Assembly: GCA_027576995.1 (NCBI GenBank)
Contig: JANBQC010000481.1
Span: 1 to 21,888, forward strand
Direction: 5' to 3'
Source of the DNA: Dimargaris cristalligena
Taxonomy: Eukaryota; Kickxellomycota; Dimargaritomycetes; Dimargaritales; Dimargaritaceae
Length of the DNA: 21,888 nt
Part shown: positions 1-9,254 of the stretch, piece after piece
How the letters are laid out: the number at the start of each line of letters is the position of its first letter
Position numbering within the stretch: the stretch's first letter is position 1
Translations under genes and position numbers: made by a program
The notes under the pieces: model-generated
The model's database searches: none
The model's input: only the letters and a program-made list of their open reading frames with translations
What the model was told of the DNA's origin: nothing

Positions 1-1315
1 TGCCCGATTCACTTATCAAATTGAGGCATACACCCGATAAATTATGATTCACTGATAATTAAGGGCGGACTACTGAGCATATTTCCCAATTCTAGGCTGT
101 GACTGATTACTATGGGTGCCGTGGTGGTTGAATCTGTACAGCGATTTATCAAATAGACTGCCGTCCGTTGGAGCTCAGCTATAGCCAATTTTATCAATTA
201 TAAACGAATTAATCAAACCCAGTTGGGCAAAATAGGGGATTGAGAAGATAAAGCTAGATGGGCGACTACCTTATTCGCTTTTTAATCGAAATAGACCTGA
301 CTTGGAGGGTGCCGGCATAATAGTTTACTGGCGCTTTAGCGCGGTCTACGGGTATTATTCCTGGTGGGGATTATAGGTATAATTCACCTTTAGTATATTT
401 TTTTAATATGGTTTTGTAAGTCTTTTTCAATTGGAAAAAAAAATATGTTGAAATATAAGGCAAGTATACTCCCCATTCTGAGGATCCTTATCATCGAATT
501 CACAGGAGAAAATATCAAGGGAATGGGGGTTATTGTGCCGGCACTTGGTGAAGACCATGTCACATCACTCGCGGTTGGTTCCTTGAGCTTAGCGACGTGA
601 AGGGGAATGTCGGGCTTGAGTGTTTAAGGGCCAGAGACCAAAGTGGACTTGGGTAGGTCGGGGTTAAGTGGGTACATCGGAGTTGTTTCCCAGTTTGCAT
701 CACTGCGTCGTTTGGTTTTATTAAGGTATAGAAAAATTGATGTAAGGGGGATATAATTAAACAGAAAATAGACTATAGAACAGAACAATAAACCTTGTCA
801 GGAATCATCAGTTGTACTGAGAAAGTTTAAAATAGATTTATTCAAATATCTCCTTTGAAATTTGCCATTTAACAGAGGGAATTTACTGAGATATATATGC
901 TTAGTGGCCATACTGAGGAGACTATAACTAATGATAGAAGACTTAATGGTTATGGAACATAAAGCACCTATGATAGGGAAAACAACTGATGCAACTACTA
1001 AACTGTGGTCATAGAATGGGTAACTGGAAGAAAAGGAGTGTTGGAAAACTTGTGGAGTGGCGATATTCCCACACCTCCTTAACATTGGATATATATAGGA
1101 TATACAATAGTCCATAATTAACGGCTGTTTGATTCAATTCCTAGAAGATATCTGTTGGACAGTCTGGATATTTCCAAACCACAGCTTAAAAAGGATTAAC
1201 AATATAAAAAAAGGCAGTTTCGAAATGGGTGGACTTTATAAGTCAGACTTGCCTGAAATTTTGACCCACTATAACTTCATCAAAAGTAGTGGTAGAAAGA
1301 TAGTGTTGAAGCTGC

Positions 1316-1576
1316 ACCACCAAGGGGGTCCGACACCAACCAACCGCCCCATGCAGCTGTGGTCCCGACTAGGCCGACTCAGAGCCTTAGTCCACCCATA
1401 GCCACCGATACACCCAATGATGCTACAAGGGTACCAGCCGAGGGTATCCTTGCCGCAGTAACACTCGGTACAATACCTGAAGGTTCTATCCGGTCCCCCA
1501 AGAGCACCGAAACCATGACCCCCTTGGTAATCGGGCCCTGAGCTAATGGCCACGTAAGTGCCGGCAGGTCCATCAA
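1316..1576 (-). pseudogene. GC-rich island with coding-like frames, possible gene remnant
   Basis: This island of about 260 bases is clearly richer in G+C than the DNA on both sides. On the minus strand it has two open frames of 94 and 65 codons. The shorter one is rich in Ala, Val, Gly and Ile and could be part of a membrane or secreted protein. A third minus frame over the left half also reads as Gly/Ala/Trp-rich protein, so coding similarity seems to change frame, as in a decayed gene. I do not recognise the family. A chance GC-rich patch cannot be excluded. Confidence 0.2.
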
Positions 1577-2345
1577 TTGACCAGTATAAAGCGAACTACC
1601 GATCTACCCCAATAGAAGCCCTGAATGGCTACACTCCTACTCGCTTCATGTTATTTCACTGTCACCGGACTTATACATCACGAGCTCTATTCTACTAGTA
1701 TTACTAAATAAATTACTCTTCCTTAGATATTTACGCTCGTACGTACTCGCTCTTAACAATAGAATAATATAGTGGAACAGGAAACCCGAAGAAAAGGAGA
1801 ATCAGCTCATATAAAGAAGGCAGTAAAACTTCCTACTACTGCATAACCTCAGTAATGGCCGGCGACCTCGAACTTGTCTATATGATTCCTACACTCTAGT
1901 GGCCAACGAGTGCCAGCACTTACGCAGCCTAGTCCCTGCTGCCCATGACAGTACAGATTAATTATCTATTAAAATATATAAAACAACCTACCCCTACCAT
2001 TGGTCACTGCTGGGCCAAATTACCCATTATTTATCCACCCCATATTCAATGTGCTGGTCAAGAGGGTTTGGTAGCAGCAGATGGAACTATGTAAAAAGAA
2101 TACTGGTTAATTTACAGTTGGCAGTATGGTGCCCTTGTTTTGCTATACCTACGGGCTGTCTAATTAGTTTATTAGCCAAACTATTATTTCTTTAACTCCT
2201 ATTTTCTAATAGTATGTAATAATTTGTATCTCAGCAGGACACGCCAGGCTCCTCCAGTATGTTTGAATGACCGAGGTCTACTCTGAATGCCCTAAATAAA
2301 GGTTGGTCGTCCTTCTCAATTGATCAACATTCCCAATTGCAATGA

Positions 2346-2356
2346 CCCCCCCCCCC
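2346..2356. repeat. C11 homopolymer
   Basis: Eleven consecutive C residues in otherwise AT-rich DNA. Similar runs occur at 8695-8704 and 9864-9873. Such runs are error-prone in sequencing, so the exact length is uncertain. Confidence 0.8.
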
Positions 2357-2758
2357 ATTCCAACAATGTGAATAAGAACAGGGGATGCAGCCCAATTTTA
2401 CTAATCCGGAGAGGTGAAATGGAATTGATGAATAATTCGCATCCTATAGTCGCCTTCCGATGCGAAAAGAGATTATAGGCGGAAATGCCAATCTTGAATA
2501 AAATTCCCTTCGTTGTATGCCTGCTAATCACTCAAGAACATTGGTAGGTTTAAATAGGAAGATATAATTTAAGTGAGCTCCCATTTTTAGTCAGGTTCAA
2601 CATGCAGCATGTTTATATTCACCTTGCACACACGTGCGCCCGTATAAATCGTAGTGTATCCGCACTCCTCCTGAAGTATACCTATAATTCATTTATCATC
2701 TATTCATTCAGAAAACACATTCGTCGCCTGTACCCTTAATCCATTACCAAGCACTGAA

Positions 2759-3388
2759 ATGCCCCGGTTCAATAGAACAAGACGCCCTCCCCCTGCAACA
2801 ATGCCCTACTTCATCTGGTCAACGAGGATATCGACGTTCCAACGGCCAGCTCAGGGAACGAGTCCAACCCCCCTACACTTATGGGAGGCTATGCTGGACA
2901 GCCTTGAGACTAGCACGGGTCTGCAGCAGTTGATTGTAGCCACTCGACCGCGGAGTCCCGGCTCAACAATCATAATTAGATACTCAAGAGCGATACCCTC
3001 AAATTTAACTATACCGTCTAGGATTAATCAAGCACAACTATCGGAAGACCGGCTTTCTAATGGCCTTGTACACCTCCGCAGATATGCGATCGAAAGGGCC
3101 AATCTCAGATACTTAAAAAACCAAGTACAGCTACGCTTGACCACTGTTCACCGCGGGCTTCACAGTGTGAGTGTGTCGGCATACCGCCTGACATTGGCTT
3201 TGGGCCGTGACCAGAAGTCATACAAGGCTCGCTCCTCTAGTTTGACCCGCATCAACACCAGAACCCATATTATATTAAGGAAGGCGACTATTAAGGTGCG
3301 TCGTTCAGCCATTAAGTGGTCTTTAAAGTACAAGAGAGACACTACTTCCACAAAAAGGCCAACAGATGGGATCGGATTGGCTTTATGA
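2759..3388 (+). CDS. Unrecognised 209-codon open reading frame
   Basis: An uninterrupted frame from ATG to TGA encodes 209 residues. This is the longest open frame in the left 8 kb and longer than expected by chance at this base composition. The protein is basic (many Arg and Lys) and rich in Ser, Thr and Leu. It has no signal peptide, membrane segment or Cys/His cluster, and I recognise no domain. The start is not supported by a clear promoter. A second frame inside 2800-2910 also reads as plausible, more acidic protein, which raises the possibility that this is a decayed gene read in the wrong frame. A distant resemblance to reverse-transcriptase sequence around residues 130-160 was considered but is too weak to use. 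Confidence 0.3.
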   Translation: MPRFNRTRRPPPATMPYFIWSTRISTFQRPAQGTSPTPLHLWEAMLDSLETSTGLQQLIVATRPRSPGSTIIIRYSRAIPSNLTIPSRINQAQLSEDRLSNGLVHLRRYAIERANLRYLKNQVQLRLTTVHRGLHSVSVSAYRLTLALGRDQKSYKARSSSLTRINTRTHIILRKATIKVRRSAIKWSLKYKRDTTSTKRPTDGIGLAL

Positions 3389-4041
3389 TGGGTAGCCCTG
3401 TCACCCGCCCGATTACGATAGACACTTTTAGCCTAGACACCCACTGGAGTTTTATTGTGTTTCGCCCAGACCCCTTTTAACCATTCATTCTCAGAGGTAC
3501 AGGGACAATTCCTTACGGACAATTGTATAGCTGCATAGTGTAGGATGGGGAAAACGCCTGAATATTTCTCACCTCCACTCTTATGGCCAATATCGGAATT
3601 AGAAATACTGCAGTAAAATAAGAATGGCTATCAGACTGAACAAAGCGACTCATCATCACCTCTGAAAGAGTGGGAGAGAGCTGGTCACCAAAACAAAGCC
3701 CTGTTGAACAGCAAAAAGCGGTCGACGTCGAAGTGCCCTTGCACGTGACCGGGTGGTTGGTTTCCAATGTTATACTATTCAGCTAGCCGTCCACAGTATG
3801 AAGCCTCGCAGATTTTGGTTGCGAGGCGAGGTTCGCAAAGTACGCCGTTGTAGGCAAAATTCCAAGTACTGACTAAAAGTCAACGCCTAGGACGGGTAAT
3901 AGAAATAAACAGACATAGACAGTTGATGCGAAGAGTGCTTCATAGATATCAATTTAGAAAAAATAAAAAATAGATCGAAATAACTATAAAAGGGGGAATA
4001 GAATGAATACTAATTAACTAAAGAATCAACTACAGGGATTG

Positions 4042-4063
4042 GCTCAGCTTTGTATAGCTGAGC
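4042..4063. repeat. Perfect 8-bp stem hairpin
   Basis: GCTCAGCT at 4042-4049 is followed after six bases by AGCTGAGC at 4056-4063. It lies about 200 bases left of the CpG-poor block. No coding or terminator context is evident. Confidence 0.8.
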
Positions 4064-4167
4064 AGGCTAGTAATAAGGGCGCTGAACCAGCATAGAACAT
4101 ACTTGTGTTATGACTGGGCCTGCTTAATCTCTAATAGCATATCCCGGCCAAACTATTTTTAGTTTAG

Positions 4168-4208
4168 AAAAGATGAAGAATATCACCAAAGGTCAGTCTT
4201 CATCTTTT
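4168..4208. repeat. Perfect 12-bp inverted repeat, 17-base loop
   Basis: AAAAGATGAAGA at 4168-4179 is the exact reverse complement of TCTTCATCTTTT at 4197-4208. It is the longest perfect inverted repeat I saw in the window. A small hairpin, GCCATT/AATGGC, follows at 4224-4236. Confidence 0.85.
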
Positions 4209-4252
4209 CCCATCCATTTATAGGCCATTCAATGGCTAGGCCGTTTTTCCAG

Positions 4253-4294
4253 TATTCTATATTCTATATTCAATATTCAATATTCAGTGTTCAT
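4253..4294. repeat. Tandem 7-bp repeat, about six units
   Basis: Units of TATTCWA (W = T or A) run head to tail: two TATTCTA, two TATTCAA, then TATTCAG and a diverged TGTTCAT. The array sits at the left edge of the CpG-depleted block. Confidence 0.85.
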
Positions 4295-4334
4295 AATTAT
4301 TATTCATAACTCAAGGATCTTTTAATTATAGAAT

Positions 4335-4353
4335 TCTGGGGTATATCCCCAGA
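4335..4353. repeat. Perfect 7-bp stem hairpin
   Basis: TCTGGGG at 4335-4341 and CCCCAGA at 4347-4353 flank the five bases TATAT. It lies within the CpG-depleted block. Confidence 0.8.
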
Positions 4354-4731
4354 CTTAGCACCTTCAAAGCCGCCAACATTGGCAGCCTTCTTTATCATAT
4401 TTGTCTAGTACTATCATAGCACCAGTAAGTCACTATGTTCCATTTCATATAAATACCTGTTGGGTATTCTCTTAATAAATAGGCAGTTTTTACACTAAGT
4501 ATAGTTTGCCAGTTAGTAATTTTGATCCATCAGTCTTGCTCTATCCCTATCATCAATTTGGCCCAAGCCCATTCATTGTGCCTTATCTGCTGTACACTAG
4601 AAGGATCCCTACATGATCCCCAGTTGCCCTAGTTGCCCCTGTCTGAAGATCAGATAAGAATTGACACCACCAAGTGCATATTTTCCTTAGTTAGTTAGTT
4701 TTTCCACCAGATTGACACTTCTCCAGCTGGC

Positions 4732-4749
4732 CCTGATAAGGTTATCAGG
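4732..4749. repeat. 18-bp near-palindrome, 8-bp arms
   Basis: CCTGATAA at 4732-4739 and TTATCAGG at 4742-4749 are separated by only two G residues. It lies within the CpG-depleted block. Confidence 0.8.
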
Positions 4750-5392
4750 CTATATTACCTTGGGGTATTAAGTGTGACCACAATACTTGGAAGATGCTTC
4801 TCAAAGTTATAATAAATGGTAGATGAGAGTAGATAGGTATGATTAAAAGTATGTTCAAATGGATCTTTTATACTACCCTGTTTCCACCAATTACATTAGT
4901 TTATTTAGTCAACTTGTGACCATTTATATTTCACCTCACTGATTATGCTATTCAATAAAACTAACCCCACCTAGAGGTACCAGCCATCCTCTAGCTACTT
5001 TATTCCTTCACTTCCAGCTTCATTGATACATCTGTATTTCGAACAGAATAGTGATGAAATGTCATTTAATATTACTAAAAACCCACATAATGCTAGCTGC
5101 TGGCTGTCATATCCAATATAAAGAAGGCTGCTGCATTACTATAAAATACCCAAAAACTAACTATATTACTCTGGGGTAAACTGATTGTTGACCCTTCTAA
5201 TCCACCTTAATCTGGACATCATGTGGTCTACCCTTATTAGGCCTTATAGTACCATATTAACCTTTCCATGGTCACCCCCAGTACTATTGGATCACCCTAT
5301 ATCATATAACCCCTCCCCTTCCAAACTCCAGCTCTTTGCACTAATCACTCCCATACTGATCTAACAACTCTTCCAGTTACCATGAGAGTCTT

Positions 5393-5414
5393 CCAGATAC
5401 TAGCAGCTATCTGG
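5393..5414. repeat. Inverted repeat, 7-bp arms
   Basis: CCAGATA at 5393-5399 and TATCTGG at 5408-5414 are exact reverse complements around eight bases. It lies within the CpG-depleted block. Confidence 0.75.
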
Positions 5415-5548
5415 TTGGCCTATTTTCACTATATACCTTAGTTACCCTTAGTCTTCCCTTGAGACTAGTTAGATTGGCAGCTTATTTTTACCCCACTAGT
5501 TTACTCCAATAAACTTAATATATGCTCACCCCCTCATACTAACCTGTA

Positions 5549-5560
5549 AGTGTGCACACT
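5549..5560. repeat. 12-bp perfect palindrome
   Basis: AGTGTGCACACT is its own reverse complement. It is close to one of the four CpG sites of the depleted block (about 5564). Confidence 0.8.
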
Positions 5561-5928
5561 GTACGTCCCTTATATAACTGATCACCTAAGCCTTTATTGG
5601 TTAGTACTGTGCCCCATACCTGACACTAGTAGCCCACTTAGCTGAGTCTATGCCCCACCTACTGTTAGAAGCCTATCCTCAGGACTCTTGATGGACTAAG
5701 AGTGGGTAACCTGGGTGGCACTGATAATAGAGAACTTTTCCAGGTGGTATTGCCAAGGGCCAATTTTATTGAAAATGAGTGCCAGCAAAGTAATATGATG
5801 TCTTTACAAGTGAATAAGTGGTGGCATAAGAAGATGAATGTAGGAAGCACTTAAAAACTAGTGTGTTTACCATAGTCATCCAATTGATGTATTGCATAAA
5901 GTAAGATCAGACCTTAGTCCTCTGAGCT

Positions 5929-6171
5929 CTATTTTTTCTTATGAAATGGACTGGCAAGCACATTGCCAATTTTTTTGAAACCATGCAAAATTTTAGCTGT
6001 AAACTTTTGTGATTTGGATTTGGGAGCAGGGACAGGGGTGGATGGTGCTGGCTTACCTTGGGGTGAGGGTGGGGAATCAAACTCCTCAATTAAGTGCCCA
6101 GGAGGTAGAGCTTCCGTTTGGCTGGTGGTAGCAAGGATGAAGAGTAGAGCAATTATCATGGAAGGCTTCAT
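5929..6171 (-). CDS. Small secreted cationic peptide precursor (80 aa), antimicrobial-peptide-like
   Basis: A single-exon frame encodes 80 residues. Residues 1-21 form a textbook signal peptide (Lys2, hydrophobic core 5-14, small residue at 21). Residues 22-50 are a Pro-rich stretch with an acidic patch (E29, E30, D32). Residues 51-80 are strongly basic, with nine Lys and two His, no acidic residue and a KKK terminus. Residues 56-73 alternate hydrophobic and basic positions and could form an amphipathic helix. Signal, acidic pro-part and cationic helix in this order is the usual layout of helical antimicrobial peptide precursors. The start has AAA before ATG, and a TATA-like site lies about 110 bases upstream. 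There is no cysteine and no family I recognise. A plant- or host-directed effector, or a structural wall peptide, are alternatives. Function is inference; a real secreted protein is likely. Confidence 0.6.
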   Translation of the reverse strand: MKPSMIIALLFILATTSQTEALPPGHLIEEFDSPPSPQGKPAPSTPVPAPKSKSQKFTAKILHGFKKIGNVLASPFHKKK

Positions 6172-6279
6172 TTTGTATATCAGTGAAAAAAATGGGGAGG
6201 GATGGGGAAAATGAAAGAGGAGTTGGTCACAGCAGGGTTAGTTAGTTTATGTGGTGGGAAATAGGGACTATGAAGGGGG

Positions 6280-6286
6280 TATATAT
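6280..6286 (-). promoter_or_regulatory. TATA-like box of the small secreted peptide gene
   Basis: The seven bases TATATAT read as ATATATA on the minus strand, 109-115 bases before the ATG at 6171. It is flanked by a G-rich stretch on the plus strand. The distance suits a fungal TATA box with a leader of some tens of bases. There is no experimental start site. Confidence 0.4.
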
Positions 6287-6289
6287 GGG

Positions 6290-8272
6290 TGAATTTTGGT
6301 GGCAAAGTGTGAAATCAATGAAATGCAGGTCGGTCAAGAGATGATATAGAAAAAGGGTGTCCACTACTGCCTGTATATATATTCAGGGTGTTCAAATTAT
6401 CTAATTATGTCTACTGCTTTTCATTGAACATTTTCGATTTTCCGTTTACATGAGTGCACATTATCATGAAGGGCAGAAAGGTGTGGGCAATCTCACTACC
6501 CTTAGGCATTCCGCCACTATTCCATTAGTGCAAAGAGAATATAAGGGGTTGGTTGAATTCAGAAGTGAATCCAAACCCCCTTTTGATAGGTGGGTTTAAT
6601 AGTTTAAACCGGATTTTCAGTCGATAATCTCACCTATATTTCGCCCATATGGCCATGTCGAGTTTGAAGAGACTACCTTTTTTATTCGTTAGAAAGACAC
6701 CTAGCTCCTTCGCAGTCAGTATGAACGCCATTTATATTACACCTATTATCTCAACTAAGTTTGGGTAAAAGGCAGAAGGGGAGTAGTGTAGAGAACAGAA
6801 AGGAAAGGGGTGCTTAAAATCAATGGGTAATAGTACGACAATATACATACCAAATACCCGGAAGCCTCCCCGCCATTGCTCCCCCACGGCCATCACCAAT
6901 ATCTCTCGAGGGACAATCAGTGGCGGTCGTATAGGCTCGCTCTCTCTTCTCCACACTGTGCTCCCGCTTTCCCGCTCGTCGGTTTAATTGGCAATTTATC
7001 TGCGGGGGCTTTGTATTGAATGGGGCCTATGATCCATTTACAATCGACCAAAAACTGAGTACATAGAAAAGTCGCAAAGATCAAAGATATACAGTCACTG
7101 TGGTGCCTTGATCTTAAAGTAAAGAGGATTTTGCGAGAAGGGTAGTCAACTCTTGGCAACGGGTAGTGGGCTTCAGTGTAATGTCCCATTGGTGGTTTAT
7201 GGAACGTTCCCCTTCAAGTTTAGTGAATCTCCCATGTAGTCACTGCCCTTTCAATCGGAAATACCCTTCACCCCCATGGGCTGTACTCACGAGTGGGTGA
7301 CTCTGTTTTATCCGGATGCTGCCATTATCTGAAAGACTCTTTATTTTCGGGTAAGGATGGATTCTGACCATCTGATACTGGATCATCAATCTTGGTGGCA
7401 TAGAAATGGTTTGGCCCCTACACCAACGACTTATTCGACTTTCGGGACCAAATGTAGAGCCAGATAATCAGAAATTCGGCAAAAAATATATTTTATTCAC
7501 ACATACGACTTCCTTTGTCTATGTTTAACCTGATATGTTCTAAACGGTACTTTTATGAGGTTTCTCCGCACCCATAATATGCATACTGCTTCAGTCAAGC
7601 TCAACTAACAGTATGTATCAGTGATTGGGAGGCGGGGCGTAGGAATGTAGGATTGCAGAAATAGAGAGCCCAACCATTACATAGCCCACTAGGTCTTGTT
7701 TTTACTTTTTTTTCTTAAATTTCCTACACACCGACACTGGCAAAATTTATACCCTCAGCTTCAGGGATATGGTACAGAATTAATGTATTCAGGTAAGGTA
7801 TTTGGTCAACTTATAGATGCGCCATGTAATTTACACTGACCCCAACAAATAATTGGTCCTAATAGAAACCACTGATAAACCTGGAAGATATATGGTATAG
7901 CCTATTCTGTGGAGCTCAGATAGAGCTTGAATTGTTTGCTCCGTATAGGCTAGATTGCTATACTGCGTCCTCTATAACTCAATACGGGCTTAGTGAGGTA
8001 TTGCCAGTCTATGCAGCCAAATTATTTGAGGCTGGCTACCTAATCCAGCGGGCCCTAGCTAGTCATTATTTGGCATTGCTTAAACGCCTTGGCGGACGTA
8101 ACCCTCATCTCAAGCCGTAGCTGTGAATTAGCAGCAGCACCCATCCAAAAAGTATTAGATACTAATTATTCATTTATAATACACAGAGTCACCAATGTCA
8201 AGTAAGCCAGCTTAATAACAGTACATAGCATGATAATGAATAAAGCAAGGTGGGTAAAGACCCAGCAGTTGC
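6290..8272. other. Intergenic region, no supported gene
   Basis: CpG density returns to normal after about 6331. Several short frames exist: minus 6732-6956 and 6917-7189, and plus 7932-8120 (62 codons, ending in a Leu/Ala-rich, basic stretch). A minus-strand stretch at about 7310-7425 reads as acidic, protein-like sequence but is broken by a stop. A minus stretch ending with a good donor (GTATGT) lies near 6850-6930. None has a recognisable domain or a consistent gene model, so I leave them uncalled. Confidence 0.5.
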
Positions 8273-9254
8273 TCATGGGTTAATAGTCCAGGTCACGGCG
8301 GCACGACCAGCCTTGACAAAAACCGGGCCAAGGGCGTTGGCCGCCGATAAGCTTAGTACGATTTCCCCAACTGGGCAACTATCACAGGTGTCTGCAATCT
8401 TCACCTGTATGGCAGGGCTGTTTGCGAACTGGACGGTCATAAATCTTTTACAATTGGGATTGTCGTTCGGATTGGGACCGTTGCCCATCTGTCCTACATT
8501 CTATTGCGGTGCAGCGGTTACAATTGGCAAAGTCCAATGATGATAATAATTATAGTATATGTATATATAAGGCAAAACCAGGTTGTTCAGTTACGATTCA
8601 ACCAACATATCCCTTATATTGGCGCTTGAAGGTGGGTTCAGCGAATAAGGAGAAGGGAGGGGAGGGAGGCTATTTTCCAAAAAGCGGACAGCTGCCCCCC
8701 CCCCTCCCTCCAAGAAAAAAGCAAAAATGAGTGAATTGGCGGAATGGCCGTATGACCGTATGATATAGGCAACTTACGATAGCAGCGGTAAGGGTGGCCA
8801 GTTCCTCCAGAGTACCGCACGATCCCACCGCCTTAGGGCCCGCATCCTCGTAACTAGCCCGCCCGGCGACGGCCGTACCTGGCTGGACCGGCACGGTTGG
8901 GGTCGCAGGAACGACCGGTTGCGCCGGGGCCGGAACCGCCGCCACTGCTACTGCCGGTACCACCGCGGGTGGGGCCTGGGCTTCCTTGTCCTTGTTCTTT
9001 TTCTTATCATTCTTCTTCTTATGCTCCTTCTTATCCTTTTCGGAATTGTCGGGTGTAGTAGTGGTGGTGGTGACAGTCGGGATAATAGCGGGGGCAGGGG
9101 TAACTGGCGCCGGGGCCGGCGCTGGTGCAGGTACTGGTGCCGGAGGGGCGGGTACAACGGGGGCCACTTGGCGGCGAACTAACCCGTAGTTCGGGAAAGG
9201 GTCGGCACTGGCCAACACTAAAAAGGTAATGAGGGCTAGAGTGACGAACTTCAT
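8273..9254 (-). CDS. Secreted double-psi beta-barrel (RlpA/expansin-like) protein with Pro/Ala- and Lys-rich linker
   Basis: Two exons, 9254-8778 and 8500-8273, are joined across a GTAAGT..TAG intron in phase 0 and give 234 residues. Residues 1-17 are a signal peptide. An Arg-Arg pair at 27-28 could be a Kex2 site. Residues 30-130 are low complexity: Pro-Ala-Val repeats, a run of Thr, a Lys-rich charged block at about 71-92, then more Pro/Val/Ala. Residues 131-234 are a double-psi beta-barrel domain: a GxASYED-type opening, Cys146, an N-x-x-QMGNG stretch at 160-167, Cys176, an A-D-T-C-D-S-C motif (D196, C198, C201), then a late GRAAVTW strand. The four cysteines and Asp196 match fungal secreted barwin/RlpA-like proteins, often annotated as expansin-like. 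Their proven roles are wall binding or loosening and plant interaction. No enzymatic activity can be claimed. The acceptor at 8501 was preferred to one nine codons' worth of context later because it restores the conserved Q-M-G-N-G segment. Confidence 0.85.
8501..8777 (-). other. Intron of the beta-barrel gene with G- and C-runs
   Basis: The 277-base intron has donor GTAAGT and acceptor TAG. Inside, the plus strand carries a G-rich stretch (three to four G tracts at 8655-8669) and a C10 run at 8695-8704, so the transcript has C tracts near the acceptor and a G10 run nearer the donor. Confidence 0.8.

Larger units (their letters stand above)
1..2758. other. Gene-poor AT-rich left flank
   Basis: I see no gene I can support here. 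The stretch is AT-rich with many stops in all frames. Three things stand out. Bases 711-1330 are almost free of CpG (three sites, near 1061, 1122 and 1221). Bases 1316-1576 are GC-richer and hold overlapping open frames on both strands. An 11-base C run lies at 2346-2356. No terminal repeats of a transposon and no tRNA internal promoter boxes were found by eye. Confidence 0.6.
3389..5928. other. Intergenic region including most of the CpG-depleted block
   Basis: No gene supported. Short frames (for example minus 3513-3767 and 5665-5850) have no recognisable content. Up to about 4240 the DNA has ordinary CpG density. From 4243 onward CpG almost disappears, and this continues through the peptide gene to 6330. 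Hairpins and a short tandem repeat in this stretch are listed separately. Confidence 0.6.

Noticed and set aside
2759..3388. LINE or LTR reverse transcriptase remnant
   Set aside because: A few residues around 130-160 can be lined up with an RT motif, but there is no YADD/FADD box, no endonuclease and no repeats; too weak to call.
8919..9189. Plus-strand ORFs rich in Gly/Arg or Val/Gly opposite the beta-barrel gene
   Set aside because: Antisense reading of its Pro/Ala and Lys repeats.
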